A stretch of 64,000 nucleotides of DNA from UBA2821 sp902763335 (GCA_052066835.1 JBQHRJ010000005.1); one strand, 5' to 3'. Positions 1 through 8,421 are shown, counted from the stretch's first letter. A program made the numbers and translations. The notes: generated from the sequence alone by a model not told the origin.

Positions 1-1
1 A

Positions 2-982
2 GTCCGATTCTTTTATATGCATATGACACCTGTTGAGACTACTGATGAAGATGTAATGAATGCATTTGTTACAAAGAATCAGCAGAGAGAAGAAAAATAC
101 AGAGAGGTTATATATGACGTGTTCGATGTCGTGCTGGAATACAGCTGTCTTAACAATACGTTCAAATATAACCACGGTGATTATAGAAAATTCTTTGGAA
201 TGGACAAGTATTATATATCGATTGACCAGTGGTTCTGGAGCTTTATAAGTGAGTGTGTTCATCCGGAGGATGTTGAGTGTCTTGATATATTCAGAGATCT
301 CGACATGTTAAAACGTATCAAAAAAGGTCAGAGAATGGTTGAGTCTGAATTCAGGGTAAAAAGTACCGACAATCAGTATATCTGGGTTAAGATGACACTT
401 ATTATCATACCTAATGAGAGCAGTGCAAATGTCAAAGAAATGTACATGCTCTTTAAGGATATAAATGAAGAGAAGATTGAACAGCTCAAGAATAAGATGC
501 TGTCAAGAACAGATGATCTTACTCTTGTATGGAACAGAACATACAGCGAACAGCTTATTAATCAGTATGTTGATAAAATCAAAACACCTGAACGTAATGC
601 ACTTATGATAATAGATATTGATGATTTGAAGAACATTAATGATACATATGGAAGAATGACTGGTGACTATATACTCAGTAAGGTTGTTGAAAATGTTCTT
701 GGTGTTATTGAACCGAAAGATGTATTCGGACGTTTTAAGGCTGACTGCTTTATATTATTCCTGTCTGAAAGAGAGGATAAGAATGAAATAAATGCAATAA
801 CCAGAAAAATTCTTGAGGCTGTTTCGTTTGAGTATGTGGAGAAACATATATCTACTCATGTACATTGCAGTATTGGGGCTGCGTATGCTGACGGCAATGC
901 AAATACATCTGAGCTTATAAAGAAATGTGAAGATTCGTTAAAAGAGGCTTCGGATATAGGAAATACTATAAGATTTGCTTAG
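2..982 (+). CDS. PAS-GGDEF signalling protein, degenerate cyclase (5' partial)
   Basis: The reading frame is open to the left edge and the residues before the first Met (VRFFYMHMTPVE) look like the tail of a sensory domain, so the true start is probably outside the window. The visible part has a PAS-like domain (about residues 30-150, ending near FKDINEEKIEQ) and then a GGDEF-type domain (about 165-320) with DIDDLKNINDTYG and GDYIL motifs. The signature that should read RYGGDEF is RFKADCF: both glycines and the glutamate are lost. GGDEF domains normally make cyclic di-GMP; this one is predicted to be catalytically dead and to act as a nucleotide-binding or protein-binding sensor. It is followed after 33 bases by an HD-GYP-like gene, so the two probably work together. 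Confidence 0.8.
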   Translation, partial: VRFFYMHMTPVETTDEDVMNAFVTKNQQREEKYREVIYDVFDVVLEYSCLNNTFKYNHGDYRKFFGMDKYYISIDQWFWSFISECVHPEDVECLDIFRDLDMLKRIKKGQRMVESEFRVKSTDNQYIWVKMTLIIIPNESSANVKEMYMLFKDINEEKIEQLKNKMLSRTDDLTLVWNRTYSEQLINQYVDKIKTPERNALMIIDIDDLKNINDTYGRMTGDYILSKVVENVLGVIEPKDVFGRFKADCFILFLSEREDKNEINAITRKILEAVSFEYVEKHISTHVHCSIGAAYADGNANTSELIKKCEDSLKEASDIGNTIRFA

Positions 983-1015
983 TGCAGACAGTAAAAAAGT
1001 GGAGGAAATACTGAT

Positions 1016-2230
1016 TTGACAAATTGGAAAGAGTATGAGAAGAAGAACGATATAGAAGCAGATGAGATAATAGCCAAAGCGGCAGAGATTGCTGCCGCCG
1101 TGCTGTTAGCAGTGTGCTTTATGAATTATCTGGATATTATATTTCACATTGACAAGTATCTGACTTTTATAGGATGTTTTACATCGGTAATATTTTTATG
1201 TATTCCGTGTGTGCTTATAAACAAACTGAAAAATAAAAAAACAACATTAAGATATGGCATATTAATATGTATTCTTATTGCAGCAACAATTATGTATGCA
1301 TTTTTTACATATCATGCGAGTCTGGCTTTTATATTGCCTATGGTGATTGCATCCTTTTATGCTGATAAGGCTATATATATATTTACCGTTGTTTTGTCAT
1401 ATTTTTCAATTATTATCGGAAATATAGGAAGTATATGGCTTGCCGTAGACACTTCCGAACACAGGAATACGCTTGAGGAAGTTGTATATAAAGGTATACT
1501 GCCCACTGCATTATTTTATACGGTTGTGGCAATTATCGAGTATATGTCCATAAAAAGATCAAATGACCATATAAGCCAGATATATTATAATGCCATAAAT
1601 CTTGAAGCCAGTCACGATGAAATGCGTAGAAGCCAGGAGGAACTGGTGTATGCCATAGCGGAGATTTCAGAGTCGAGTTCCTCACAGACCGGTTCACATA
1701 TCAAGAGAGTGTCTAAGTGCGCGAAGATATTTGGAAAGTACATATGTAAGGATGAACTTGAGTGTGAGTATTTCAGTGTTGCATCCATGCTTCATGATGT
1801 GGGAAAACTGATGATTCCTAACAGTCTGATTGAGAAAAAGGGAGCTCTTACGGATGAAGAGTATGCCGTTGTGAAAAGTCATACGGATGAAGGAAGAAAA
1901 CTGCTTCAGAATACTCCGGGAAGAATAATGGAGATGGCAAGAAACATTGCATATTATCATCATGAGAGATGGGATGGAAAAGGATATCATCATATTGCAG
2001 GAGAAGATATTGAATTCTTTTCCAGATATGTTGCGGTGCTTGATGTATTTGATGCTTTGATTTCGCCGCGTTCGTATAAAGAAGGATGGTCAACAGAGGC
2101 TGTGTATGATGAGATTGTCAGCCAGAGTGGAAAGCAGTTTGCACCGGAAGCGGTGAGACTATTCATAAAATGCTATCCTGAACTTTTAGAGGTATACGGA
2201 TTAGAAGATAAATGTCATATAAAATCATAA
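1016..2230 (+). CDS. Membrane HD-GYP-like phosphohydrolase
   Basis: A TTG start is chosen because GGAGG at 1001-1005 lies ten bases upstream and no better start exists. About six hydrophobic segments span residues 20-180, followed by a short linker and an HD-GYP-type domain (about 200-400). The metal-binding HD pair is His260-Asp261 (SMLHDVGK), followed by HTDEG and HHERWDGKGY. The family signature GYP is GYH here, and the usual loop after it is altered (HHIAGEDIEFF), so cyclic di-GMP hydrolysis cannot be assumed. The C-terminal VLDVFDALISPRSY motif is well kept. It sits directly after a degenerate GGDEF gene, and a strong terminator hairpin follows its stop codon. Confidence 0.85.
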   Translation: MTNWKEYEKKNDIEADEIIAKAAEIAAAVLLAVCFMNYLDIIFHIDKYLTFIGCFTSVIFLCIPCVLINKLKNKKTTLRYGILICILIAATIMYAFFTYHASLAFILPMVIASFYADKAIYIFTVVLSYFSIIIGNIGSIWLAVDTSEHRNTLEEVVYKGILPTALFYTVVAIIEYMSIKRSNDHISQIYYNAINLEASHDEMRRSQEELVYAIAEISESSSSQTGSHIKRVSKCAKIFGKYICKDELECEYFSVASMLHDVGKLMIPNSLIEKKGALTDEEYAVVKSHTDEGRKLLQNTPGRIMEMARNIAYYHHERWDGKGYHHIAGEDIEFFSRYVAVLDVFDALISPRSYKEGWSTEAVYDEIVSQSGKQFAPEAVRLFIKCYPELLEVYGLEDKCHIKS

Positions 2231-2267
2231 AAAAATGTGCGTATCAATGATACGCACACTTTTTTAT
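2231..2267. terminator. Bidirectional rho-independent terminator
   Basis: A perfect 10-bp stem (TGTGCGTATC, 2236-2245, with GATACGCACA, 2249-2258) has a three-base loop. It is flanked by A6 on the left and CT7 on the right, so it can end transcription from both convergent genes. Confidence 0.9.
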
Positions 2268-2272
2268 GATGG

Positions 2273-3697
2273 TTATTTTTGTGATGCTATGATGTAATAT
2301 TCCCAAGGAGCAAGGGAAGTCAGTTCGTTTGTCTTGATATTTGAGTTTTCATCATCATATATTCCGGTTGTATCACCGTGAATAAGAATATCACCGTCTG
2401 ACATTTTTTTATCATATTTAACAGTCTGCTTTTCATCTGAAACATTTACCAGTACAGTTATCTTTTTACCGTTTTTGACACGCTCAAATGAAAGTATATT
2501 GTCATTATCATTATTTATAATTCTTATTTTTCCACCATAAATTCCGTTATACAATGGCTCGTTTTCTGTTTTTATATTACACAGTCTTGTTAGCAGGTCA
2601 GCATATTTGTAATCACCGAAGTCTATGTTATCCTTCTCGAAAAATTCAAGAGATATATCATCATCCTCTTCATTTCCGGAATAGATAAGAGGCATACCTT
2701 CCGCGGTAAAAATAATAGTGTAGAATGCACCGAGTGCTTCGCTTCCGAATCTGTCTTTTAAAGTACCGTTATATGTATTTTTGTCATGGTTGTCGATAAA
2801 GTTCATTTTAAATGAACCATAAGGATGTTCCATACATATATATTTTTCGATGTCATCTGCAGTGTTTGGCATATTTGCGGCAAATTTAAGTTCGTCATAT
2901 AATTCAAAGTTGTAGTTGCTGTCAAATGCTGAGTTGAGAAGAGAATCACTGTTGGTTCCGTCCTCGGCAACCATATATATAGGTTTGATTTTGTCAAGCT
3001 CTTTTCGGGCTTCTTCCCAGAAATCAATAGAAACACCCTGAGCATAATCACATCTGAAGCCGTCTATATCCATATCGCGGATCCAGAAACTCATGGCGTC
3101 TATCATTGCTGCACGCATATCCTGATTCTGATAGTCTAACTGTGCCACATCAATCCAGTCAGTGCCTAAAGGACATGTTATGTCACCGTTTTCATCTTTT
3201 ACATAATATTCAGGGTGTTCTGTTATCCATACGTGATCCCAGCCGGTATGATTTCCAACCCAGTCGATAAGTACCTTAAATCCCATTTCGTGAGCCTTAT
3301 CAACAAGATTTTTAAAGTCTTCATTGGTGCCGTATTCACTATTTACGGTTTTGTAATCCCTTATAGAATAAGGAGAACCTAAAGAACCTTTTTTATTCAA
3401 TTCTGATATGCTGTATATAGGCATGAACCACAGCGTGTTTATACCCATGTCATGAAGTCGCTGCAAATGTTCGCTGAATGCATTAAATGTACCTTCAGCA
3501 GTGTACTGCCTTACGTTTACTTCATATAATACTGCCTTGTCAATCCAGTCAGCCTGTGTTCTGGAGCCTTCCTGAACAACATCTTCCTTAAATGAGTTAT
3601 CACTTGAGGTACTCTTTGTATTGCCGCATGCAGTCAGTGACAGAAGCATGGAAATGCTGAGAGCACAGGAAGTAAATACTTTTAGTGTTTTTTTCAT
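2273..3697 (-). CDS. Secreted lipoprotein alpha-amylase family (GH13) glycosidase
   Basis: The start at 3697 gives MKKTLKVFTSCALSISMLLS followed by the lipobox LTAC, and has AAAGGA upstream; the open frame extends 21 residues further but without a ribosome site. The GH13 signature regions appear in order: DWVGNH (region I), GFRCDYA with the nucleophile Asp (region II), MVAEDG with the acid/base Glu (region III) and FIDNHD (region IV), followed by a C-terminal beta-sandwich. The predicted role is hydrolysis of alpha-glucans or maltooligosaccharides at the outer face of the membrane; linkage specificity cannot be read from sequence. The 474-residue precursor is a single gene with its own promoter, and no sugar transporter lies next to it. 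Confidence 0.9.
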   Translation of the reverse strand: MKKTLKVFTSCALSISMLLSLTACGNTKSTSSDNSFKEDVVQEGSRTQADWIDKAVLYEVNVRQYTAEGTFNAFSEHLQRLHDMGINTLWFMPIYSISELNKKGSLGSPYSIRDYKTVNSEYGTNEDFKNLVDKAHEMGFKVLIDWVGNHTGWDHVWITEHPEYYVKDENGDITCPLGTDWIDVAQLDYQNQDMRAAMIDAMSFWIRDMDIDGFRCDYAQGVSIDFWEEARKELDKIKPIYMVAEDGTNSDSLLNSAFDSNYNFELYDELKFAANMPNTADDIEKYICMEHPYGSFKMNFIDNHDKNTYNGTLKDRFGSEALGAFYTIIFTAEGMPLIYSGNEEDDDISLEFFEKDNIDFGDYKYADLLTRLCNIKTENEPLYNGIYGGKIRIINNDNDNILSFERVKNGKKITVLVNVSDEKQTVKYDKKMSDGDILIHGDTTGIYDDENSNIKTNELTSLAPWEYYIIASQK

Positions 3698-3743
3698 AAA
3701 AATTTTAATCCTTTCATTTCTAATCCTATTAGTTCCTAAAAAA

Positions 3744-3773
3744 ATTTTACAATATGACATTAAAGATTGTCAA
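3744..3773 (-). promoter_or_regulatory. Promoter of the amylase gene
   Basis: On the - strand TTGACA (3773-3768) and TAAAAT (3749-3744) are separated by 18 bases, upstream of the amylase start at 3697. Confidence 0.7.
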
Positions 3774-3783
3774 GAAAAAACAC

Positions 3784-3812
3784 TTGACAGATATAAAAAA
3801 TTATTATAGAAT
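3784..3812 (+). promoter_or_regulatory. Promoter of the ylxM-ffh operon
   Basis: TTGACA (3784-3789), a 17-base spacer and TAGAAT (3807-3812) form a near-consensus vegetative promoter. It is back to back with the amylase promoter: the two -35 boxes make an inverted repeat TGTCAAG/CTTGACA (3768-3774 and 3783-3789). Confidence 0.8.
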
Positions 3813-3854
3813 ACCAAAGGTACGATTCAAAAAGTATGGAAAAGGGTGCATGAT

Positions 3855-4199
3855 ATGGATAAATTATTACGGTGTACACTTTTATATGATTTTTATGGTG
3901 AACTGTTGACTGAACACCAGAAGCTGATATATGAGGATTATGTGTTGAATGATCTGTCGTTGTCAGAGATTGCTGATAGTAACGGTATCAGCAGACAGGC
4001 GGTACATGATATAGTTAAAAGATGCGAGAAAGCATTGGAAGGATATGAGGAAAAGCTTCATTTGCTTGACAAGTTTTTGAGCAGCAAGAAAGCCGTAGAG
4101 AAAATGAATAAACTTATAGTTGAGTACAAGAATACCGGAGATGACAATATTATCGGAGAGTTGGAAAATATTTCAAACGAGATATTAGAAAAAATGTAA
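3855..4199 (+). CDS. ylxM: YlxM/UPF0122 helix-turn-helix protein of the SRP operon
   Basis: The 114-residue product begins MDKLLRCTLLYDFYGELLTEHQ, which matches how YlxM proteins start. ATG 3855 is preferred over GTG 3846 because AAAAGGG lies eight bases before it. A sigma-70 region-4-like helix-turn-helix (YEDYVLNDLSLSEIADSNGISRQAVHDIVKRCE, about residues 26-58 in length) is clear, and a charged helical tail follows. YlxM is almost always encoded directly upstream of ffh in Firmicutes and is thought to act with the signal recognition particle, but its exact function is not settled. Here ffh starts 27 bases after its stop codon. Confidence 0.88.
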   Translation: MDKLLRCTLLYDFYGELLTEHQKLIYEDYVLNDLSLSEIADSNGISRQAVHDIVKRCEKALEGYEEKLHLLDKFLSSKKAVEKMNKLIVEYKNTGDDNIIGELENISNEILEKM

Positions 4200-4226
4200 T
4201 TAATCTGTGGAAGGCGGAATATTGGA

Positions 4227-5570
4227 ATGGCATTTGACAGCTTATCAGACAAACTTCAAAATATATTTAAAAACTTAAGAAGCAAGGGCAGACTTACAGA
4301 GGCTGATGTTAAGCTGGCACTTAAGGAAGTCAAGATGGCATTGCTTGAGGCTGATGTAAACTTTAAGGTAGTTAAGCAGTTTGTGAAGAGTGTTCAGGAA
4401 AGAGCAGTAGGTCAGGATGTGCTTAACAGTCTTACACCGGGACAGATGGTTATAAAGATTGTTAATGAAGAAATGGTTAACCTTATGGGTTCTGAAAGTA
4501 CGGAGATTCAGTTAAAACCGGGAAATGAGATTACCGTTATTATGATGACCGGACTTCAGGGTGCAGGTAAAACAACAACTACTGCAAAGATAGCCGGAAA
4601 ATTAAAGGAAAAAGGCAGAAGACCGTTATTGGTTGCTGCTGATGTGTACAGACCGGCAGCTATAGAACAGCTTAAAGTCAATGGTGAGAAACAGGGTGTG
4701 CCTGTATTTTCAATCGGGTCGGGTCATAAACCGGCAAATATTGCTAAAGCAGCTATAGAACATGCGGCAAAGAATGATAATAATGTCGTAATTATTGATA
4801 CCGCAGGTCGTCTTCAGATAGATGAAAATATGATGGAGGAGCTTGTAGATATCAAGAATACCGTTAATGTTGACCAGACACTGCTTATAGTAGATGCCAT
4901 GACAGGTCAGGAAGCGGTAAATGTTGCTGAGACATTTAACAATAAGATAGGTATAGACGGTGTTATATTAACTAAGATGGATGGTGATACCCGAGGTGGT
5001 GCGGCACTTTCAATAAGAGCGGTTACCGGAACTCCGATATTATATGTCGGAATGGGTGAGAAACTTTCAGATCTTGAACAGTTCCATCCGGACAGAATGG
5101 CATCAAGAATCTTAGGAATGGGAGATGTCCTCACACTTATTGAGAAGGCGGAAGCCATAGTTGATGAGGAAAAAGCCAAAGAGTTAGAGAAAAAGTTCAG
5201 AAAGGCTGAATTCGGATTTGATGATTATCTTGAACAGATGCAGCAGATTAAGAAGATGGGAAGCCTTGAAGATATATTGAGTATGATGCCGGGAATGGGG
5301 GACCAGCTCAAAGGAGCACAGATGCCTGATGAAAAGGCAATGGGAAGAGTTGAGGCTATAATATATTCCATGACACTCGAAGAGAGAGCAAACCCGTCAA
5401 TCATAAATGTTTCAAGAAAAAACAGAATTGCAAAAGGTGCCGGAGTGAATGTGTCAGAAGTAAACAGACTCATGAAACAGTATGAGCAGAGTAAGAAACT
5501 TATGAAGCAGTTTTCCGGTATGATGAATGGCAAAGGTGGTAAAAAAGGCAGGTTTAAACTTCCTTTTTAA
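4227..5570 (+). CDS. ffh: Signal recognition particle protein Ffh (SRP54)
   Basis: A full-length 447-residue GTPase that binds 4.5S RNA and delivers ribosomes making membrane proteins to FtsY. The N domain (1-90) is followed by the G domain with Walker A GLQGAGKTTT (about residue 110), DVYRPAA, DTAGR and TKMDGD motifs. The methionine-rich M domain (about 300-447) contains MMPGMGDQ and the RNA-binding segment around SRKNRIAKGAGVNVSEVN. It ends in a Gly/Lys-rich basic tail. ATG 4227 follows a GGAAGGCGGA ribosome site. It lies between ylxM and rpsP in one operon. Confidence 0.98.
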   Translation: MAFDSLSDKLQNIFKNLRSKGRLTEADVKLALKEVKMALLEADVNFKVVKQFVKSVQERAVGQDVLNSLTPGQMVIKIVNEEMVNLMGSESTEIQLKPGNEITVIMMTGLQGAGKTTTTAKIAGKLKEKGRRPLLVAADVYRPAAIEQLKVNGEKQGVPVFSIGSGHKPANIAKAAIEHAAKNDNNVVIIDTAGRLQIDENMMEELVDIKNTVNVDQTLLIVDAMTGQEAVNVAETFNNKIGIDGVILTKMDGDTRGGAALSIRAVTGTPILYVGMGEKLSDLEQFHPDRMASRILGMGDVLTLIEKAEAIVDEEKAKELEKKFRKAEFGFDDYLEQMQQIKKMGSLEDILSMMPGMGDQLKGAQMPDEKAMGRVEAIIYSMTLEERANPSIINVSRKNRIAKGAGVNVSEVNRLMKQYEQSKKLMKQFSGMMNGKGGKKGRFKLPF

Positions 5571-5606
5571 CATAAATTATTATTATTTCCAAGGAGGTGA
5601 AATAAA

Positions 5607-5852
5607 ATGGCAGTTAAGATTAGATTAAGAAGAATGGGACAGAAAAAAGCTCCTTTCTATAGAGTAGTAGTTTCTGATGCAAGATCTCCAAGAGATGGTA
5701 GATTTATCGAGGAAATCGGTACTTACGATCCAACTGTTGAGCCAAGTTCTTTCAACGTTAACGAGGAGTTAGCAAAGAAGTGGTTAGCACAGGGAGCACA
5801 GCCAACTGAGACAGTTGCCAGATTGTTCAAACAGGCTGGTATTGAAAAATAA
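5607..5852 (+). CDS. rpsP: 30S ribosomal protein S16
   Basis: An 81-residue protein with the canonical S16 start AVKIRLRRMGQKKAPFYRVVVSD and the RFIEEIGTYDP motif, of normal family length. S16 binds 16S rRNA early in 30S assembly. The ribosome site AAGGAGGTG is the strongest in the operon, as expected for a ribosomal protein gene. Codon use is visibly more biased than in its neighbours, for example repeated GTT, CCA and AGA codons. Confidence 0.98.
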   Translation: MAVKIRLRRMGQKKAPFYRVVVSDARSPRDGRFIEEIGTYDPTVEPSSFNVNEELAKKWLAQGAQPTETVARLFKQAGIEK

Positions 5853-5872
5853 GGCTAGTGGAGGTACGGCAA

Positions 5873-6103
5873 ATGAAAGAATTAGTTGAAGTAATTGCAA
5901 AAGCACTAGTTAGTAATCCTGATGAAGTAGTTGTTACTGAGCGTGAGGACGATAAGGGAACAGTAGTTGAACTTAAAGTTGCTGCCTCAGATATGGGAAA
6001 AGTTATTGGCAAGCAGGGAAGAATTGCTAAGGCAATAAGATCTGTTGTTAAGGCTGCTGCTTCAAAAGAGGAAAAGAAGGTTATCGTAGAAATTCTACAG
6101 TAA
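5873..6103 (+). CDS. khpA: KH-domain RNA-binding protein KhpA
   Basis: A 76-residue protein beginning MKELVEVIAKALVSNPDEV. It has a single KH domain with the GxxG-type loop DMGKVIGKQGRIAKAIRSVV. KhpA proteins bind RNA, usually as a dimer with KhpB/EloR in Firmicutes, and affect cell elongation and small-RNA biology. The start is set at ATG 5873 because GGAGG at 5860-5864 is correctly spaced; an upstream GTG overlaps that site. The position between rpsP and rimM is the usual one. Confidence 0.93.
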   Translation: MKELVEVIAKALVSNPDEVVVTEREDDKGTVVELKVAASDMGKVIGKQGRIAKAIRSVVKAAASKEEKKVIVEILQ

Positions 6104-6114
6104 CATTTATGACA

Positions 6115-6156
6115 GCGGTACAATCTGGTAATTATGTCAGGTTGTGCCGCATTTTT
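6115..6156 (+). terminator. Intra-operon terminator-like hairpin between khpA and rimM
   Basis: GCGGTACAATCTG (6115-6127) pairs with CAGGTTGTGCCGC (6138-6150) over 13 bp with two G-U pairs, followed by ATTTTTT. The hairpin should reduce but not abolish transcription into rimM-trmD, because no separate promoter is evident downstream. Confidence 0.8.
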
Positions 6157-6185
6157 TGCATAAACAGCCGGGAAATGAGGTAATG

Positions 6186-6704
6186 ATGGAATATAATAAA
6201 GAAGACATGCTGCAGGTAGGATTTATAACTCAGACACATGGTATCCGCGGAGAGGTTAAAGTGTATCCTACTACAGATGATGTAAATAGATTTAATGAAT
6301 TAAAAAAAGCATATATAGACAGTAAAGAAGGACTTGTTCCTGTTAAAATCAGTGGTGTAAGATATTTTAAAAATCTTGTAATACTTAAATTCAAAGGAAT
6401 AAATAATATAAATGATGTAGAAAAGTATAAAAAATGCCCTTTGTTAATTGACAGGGAAGATGCAGTACCGCTTGAGGAGGGAGAATATTTTATAACAGAT
6501 ATTCTTGGATTAAAAGTGGTTACAGATGATGATAAAGAACTCGGTACAGTTAAGGATGTATTGCAGACAGGGGCAAATGATGTATATGTGATACAGACAG
6601 AAGATAATAAAGAAATATTAATACCTGCGATAAAACAGTGTATACTTGGTGTTGATCTGGAGAATAAAGAGATGAAGGTACATTTGCTTGAAGGTTTGCT
6701 ATAG
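6186..6704 (+). CDS. rimM: 16S rRNA processing protein RimM
   Basis: The product (172 residues) begins MEYNKEDMLQVGFITQTHGIRGEVKVYP, the signature start of RimM. The N-terminal RimM barrel is followed by a PRC-type barrel (about 95-172) containing EEGEYFITDILGLKVV and DVYVIQTEDNKEILIPAI. RimM assists maturation of the 30S head domain together with S19. ATG 6186 is five bases after ATGAGG; ATG 6183 is an alternative. It follows a terminator-like hairpin, so RimM and TrmD are probably made at lower levels than S16. Confidence 0.95.
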   Translation: MEYNKEDMLQVGFITQTHGIRGEVKVYPTTDDVNRFNELKKAYIDSKEGLVPVKISGVRYFKNLVILKFKGINNINDVEKYKKCPLLIDREDAVPLEEGEYFITDILGLKVVTDDDKELGTVKDVLQTGANDVYVIQTEDNKEILIPAIKQCILGVDLENKEMKVHLLEGLL

Positions 6705-6733
6705 CAGGAAATTGTAAAAGAATGGAGAGACGG

Positions 6734-7924
6734 ATGAAAAACTATTATATATTAACACTTTTTCCGGACATGATAATGAATGGCTTGAATACCAGCATAA
6801 CCGGAAGGGCAAAAGCAAATGGATTAATAAATTTTGACGCTGTTAATATCCGTGACTTTACAAAAGAAAAACATGGTCATGTCGATGATTATCCGTATGG
6901 CGGTGGTGCGGGAATGGTAATGCAGCCGCAGCCTATATATGATGCATACCGGTATGTTGAGGAAAAAAGCGGAAAGCCTGACAGGGTAGTGTATGTGACT
7001 CCTCAGGGGAAGGTATTTAATCAGGAAATGGCAAAGGAATTTGCAGCGGATGATAATATAGTATTTCTGTGTGGACATTATGAGGGTGTAGATGAGAGAA
7101 TATTAGATATGATAGTTACGGATTATGTGTCTATCGGAGACTACGTTCTCACAGGCGGAGAACTTCCGGCTATGGTGATGATAGATTCAATATCGAGGAT
7201 GGTACCGGGAGTGTTAAATAATGATGTATCAGCACAGGATGAATCATTTTCTGACGGATTACTTGAGTATCCGCAGTACACCAGACCTGTAGAATTTATG
7301 GGAATGAAAGTTCCTGATGTGCTTATGTCTGGACATCACAAAAATATAGATGCATGGCGTAAGGAACAGTCATTAAAGAGGACGATGGAAAGAAGACCGG
7401 AGCTTCTTGACAATAAGACATATTCTGACAGAGCAGAAATGATTGCAAAACTAATGAATATGATGACAGAATATTTTAATGGTGATCCGAAAAGAATCCA
7501 GCATTTTACAAAGGTGTATGCATATGCAAAAAATATCGGAGTGCTTGAAAATATTGATTCTGATACGGCATTTATATTGGAAACGGCAGCCATTGTTCAT
7601 GACATCGGCATAAAAAAAGGTGAAGAAAAGTATGGAAGATGTGATGGAAAAATACAGGAAGAACTTGGACCGCATGAGGCAGAAAAAATTTTGAAAAAAT
7701 GCGGTTATTCAAAAGAAGTTATACGGCGTGTTAAATATCTCGTGGGACATCATCATACTTATTCCGGTATAGACGGAATTGATTATCAGATTCTTGTTGA
7801 GGCAGATTTTATTGTCAATATGTATGAGGATAATGCAGGTATAGAAAGTGTGAAGTCGGTTCTTGGTAAAATTTTCAAAACAAAAGCCGGAACAGATATG
7901 TACCGGCAGATATTTGGAATATAA
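6734..7924 (+). CDS. trmD: tRNA (guanine37-N1)-methyltransferase TrmD fused to an HD phosphohydrolase domain
   Basis: Residues 1 to about 235 form a complete TrmD: a SPOUT domain with the knot motifs CGHYEGVDERI and YVSIGDYVLTGGELPAM, then the C-terminal part with LLEYPQYTRP, VLMSGHHKNID and WRKEQSLKRTMERRPELL. TrmD makes m1G37 in tRNAs to prevent frameshifting. The same frame continues without a stop for about 155 residues that form an HD-superfamily domain: HFTKVYAYA, then His289-Asp290 in IVHDIGIKKG, then LGPHEAEKIL and VGHHHTYSGIDGIDYQILVEAD. Metal ligands look complete, so the domain is probably active, on an unknown phosphate substrate. ATG 6734 matches the family start; ATG 6722 is possible. 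Many Firmicutes have rplS after trmD, but here it is absent and a convergent gene follows. Confidence 0.93.
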   Translation: MKNYYILTLFPDMIMNGLNTSITGRAKANGLINFDAVNIRDFTKEKHGHVDDYPYGGGAGMVMQPQPIYDAYRYVEEKSGKPDRVVYVTPQGKVFNQEMAKEFAADDNIVFLCGHYEGVDERILDMIVTDYVSIGDYVLTGGELPAMVMIDSISRMVPGVLNNDVSAQDESFSDGLLEYPQYTRPVEFMGMKVPDVLMSGHHKNIDAWRKEQSLKRTMERRPELLDNKTYSDRAEMIAKLMNMMTEYFNGDPKRIQHFTKVYAYAKNIGVLENIDSDTAFILETAAIVHDIGIKKGEEKYGRCDGKIQEELGPHEAEKILKKCGYSKEVIRRVKYLVGHHHTYSGIDGIDYQILVEADFIVNMYEDNAGIESVKSVLGKIFKTKAGTDMYRQIFGI

Positions 7925-7932
7925 ATATATAA

Positions 7933-8307
7933 TTATTTAACGGGATGCTCTGAAATGAATTTTTTCAGGGCATCAAAACTTTCTGAGCTGAGGTCGTGTT
8001 CTATCTTGCATGCGTCTTCTGCTGCAACTTCTTCATTGACACCTATTGATTTAAGAAAATCAGTTAAAATAGTGTGGCGTTCATAGATTTTTGTTGCAAT
8101 CTCCAAGCCTGATTCTGTAAGTAAGATATATCCGTTGTCATTTATCGTTATGTAATTATTCAGCCTGAGATTTTTCATTGCAACGCTGACGCTGGATTTT
8201 TTAAAATTCAGTTCGTGGGCAATATCTACAGAACGGACATTTCCGTTTCTCCGACTTAATATAAGTATAGTTTCTAAATAATCCTCACCGGATTTGTATA
8301 TGCTCAT
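7933..8307 (-). CDS. DtxR/MntR-family metal-dependent transcriptional repressor
   Basis: A 124-residue protein with an N-terminal winged helix (SGEDYLETILILSRRNGNVRSVDIAHELNFKKSSVSVAM) and a dimerisation/metal domain containing ERHTILTDFLKSIGV and EEVAAEDACKIEHDLS. It lacks the C-terminal SH3-like domain, as do MntR-type short members. Such proteins sense Mn2+ or Fe2+ and repress metal uptake genes. The ribosome site AAGGA is eight bases before ATG. It is transcribed divergently from pta, and a Fur/DtxR-like palindrome lies just upstream of its promoter, which suggests autoregulation. Which metal it senses cannot be read from sequence. Confidence 0.9.
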   Translation of the reverse strand: MSIYKSGEDYLETILILSRRNGNVRSVDIAHELNFKKSSVSVAMKNLRLNNYITINDNGYILLTESGLEIATKIYERHTILTDFLKSIGVNEEVAAEDACKIEHDLSSESFDALKKFISEHPVK

Positions 8308-8383
8308 GTGTTAATCCTTCCTGTTCAGTAGTAATAGTATGAACAATGCCTGACTGGCAGTCATTAGTTATCAATTTTCATTT

Positions 8384-8412
8384 ATTATATCATGATTAAG
8401 ATTTAAAATCAA
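8384..8412 (-). promoter_or_regulatory. Promoter of the DtxR-like gene
   Basis: On the - strand TTGATT (8412-8407), a 17-base spacer and TATAAT (8389-8384) form a strong promoter reading toward the repressor gene. Confidence 0.8.
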
Positions 8413-8421
8413 ATTTTAATT

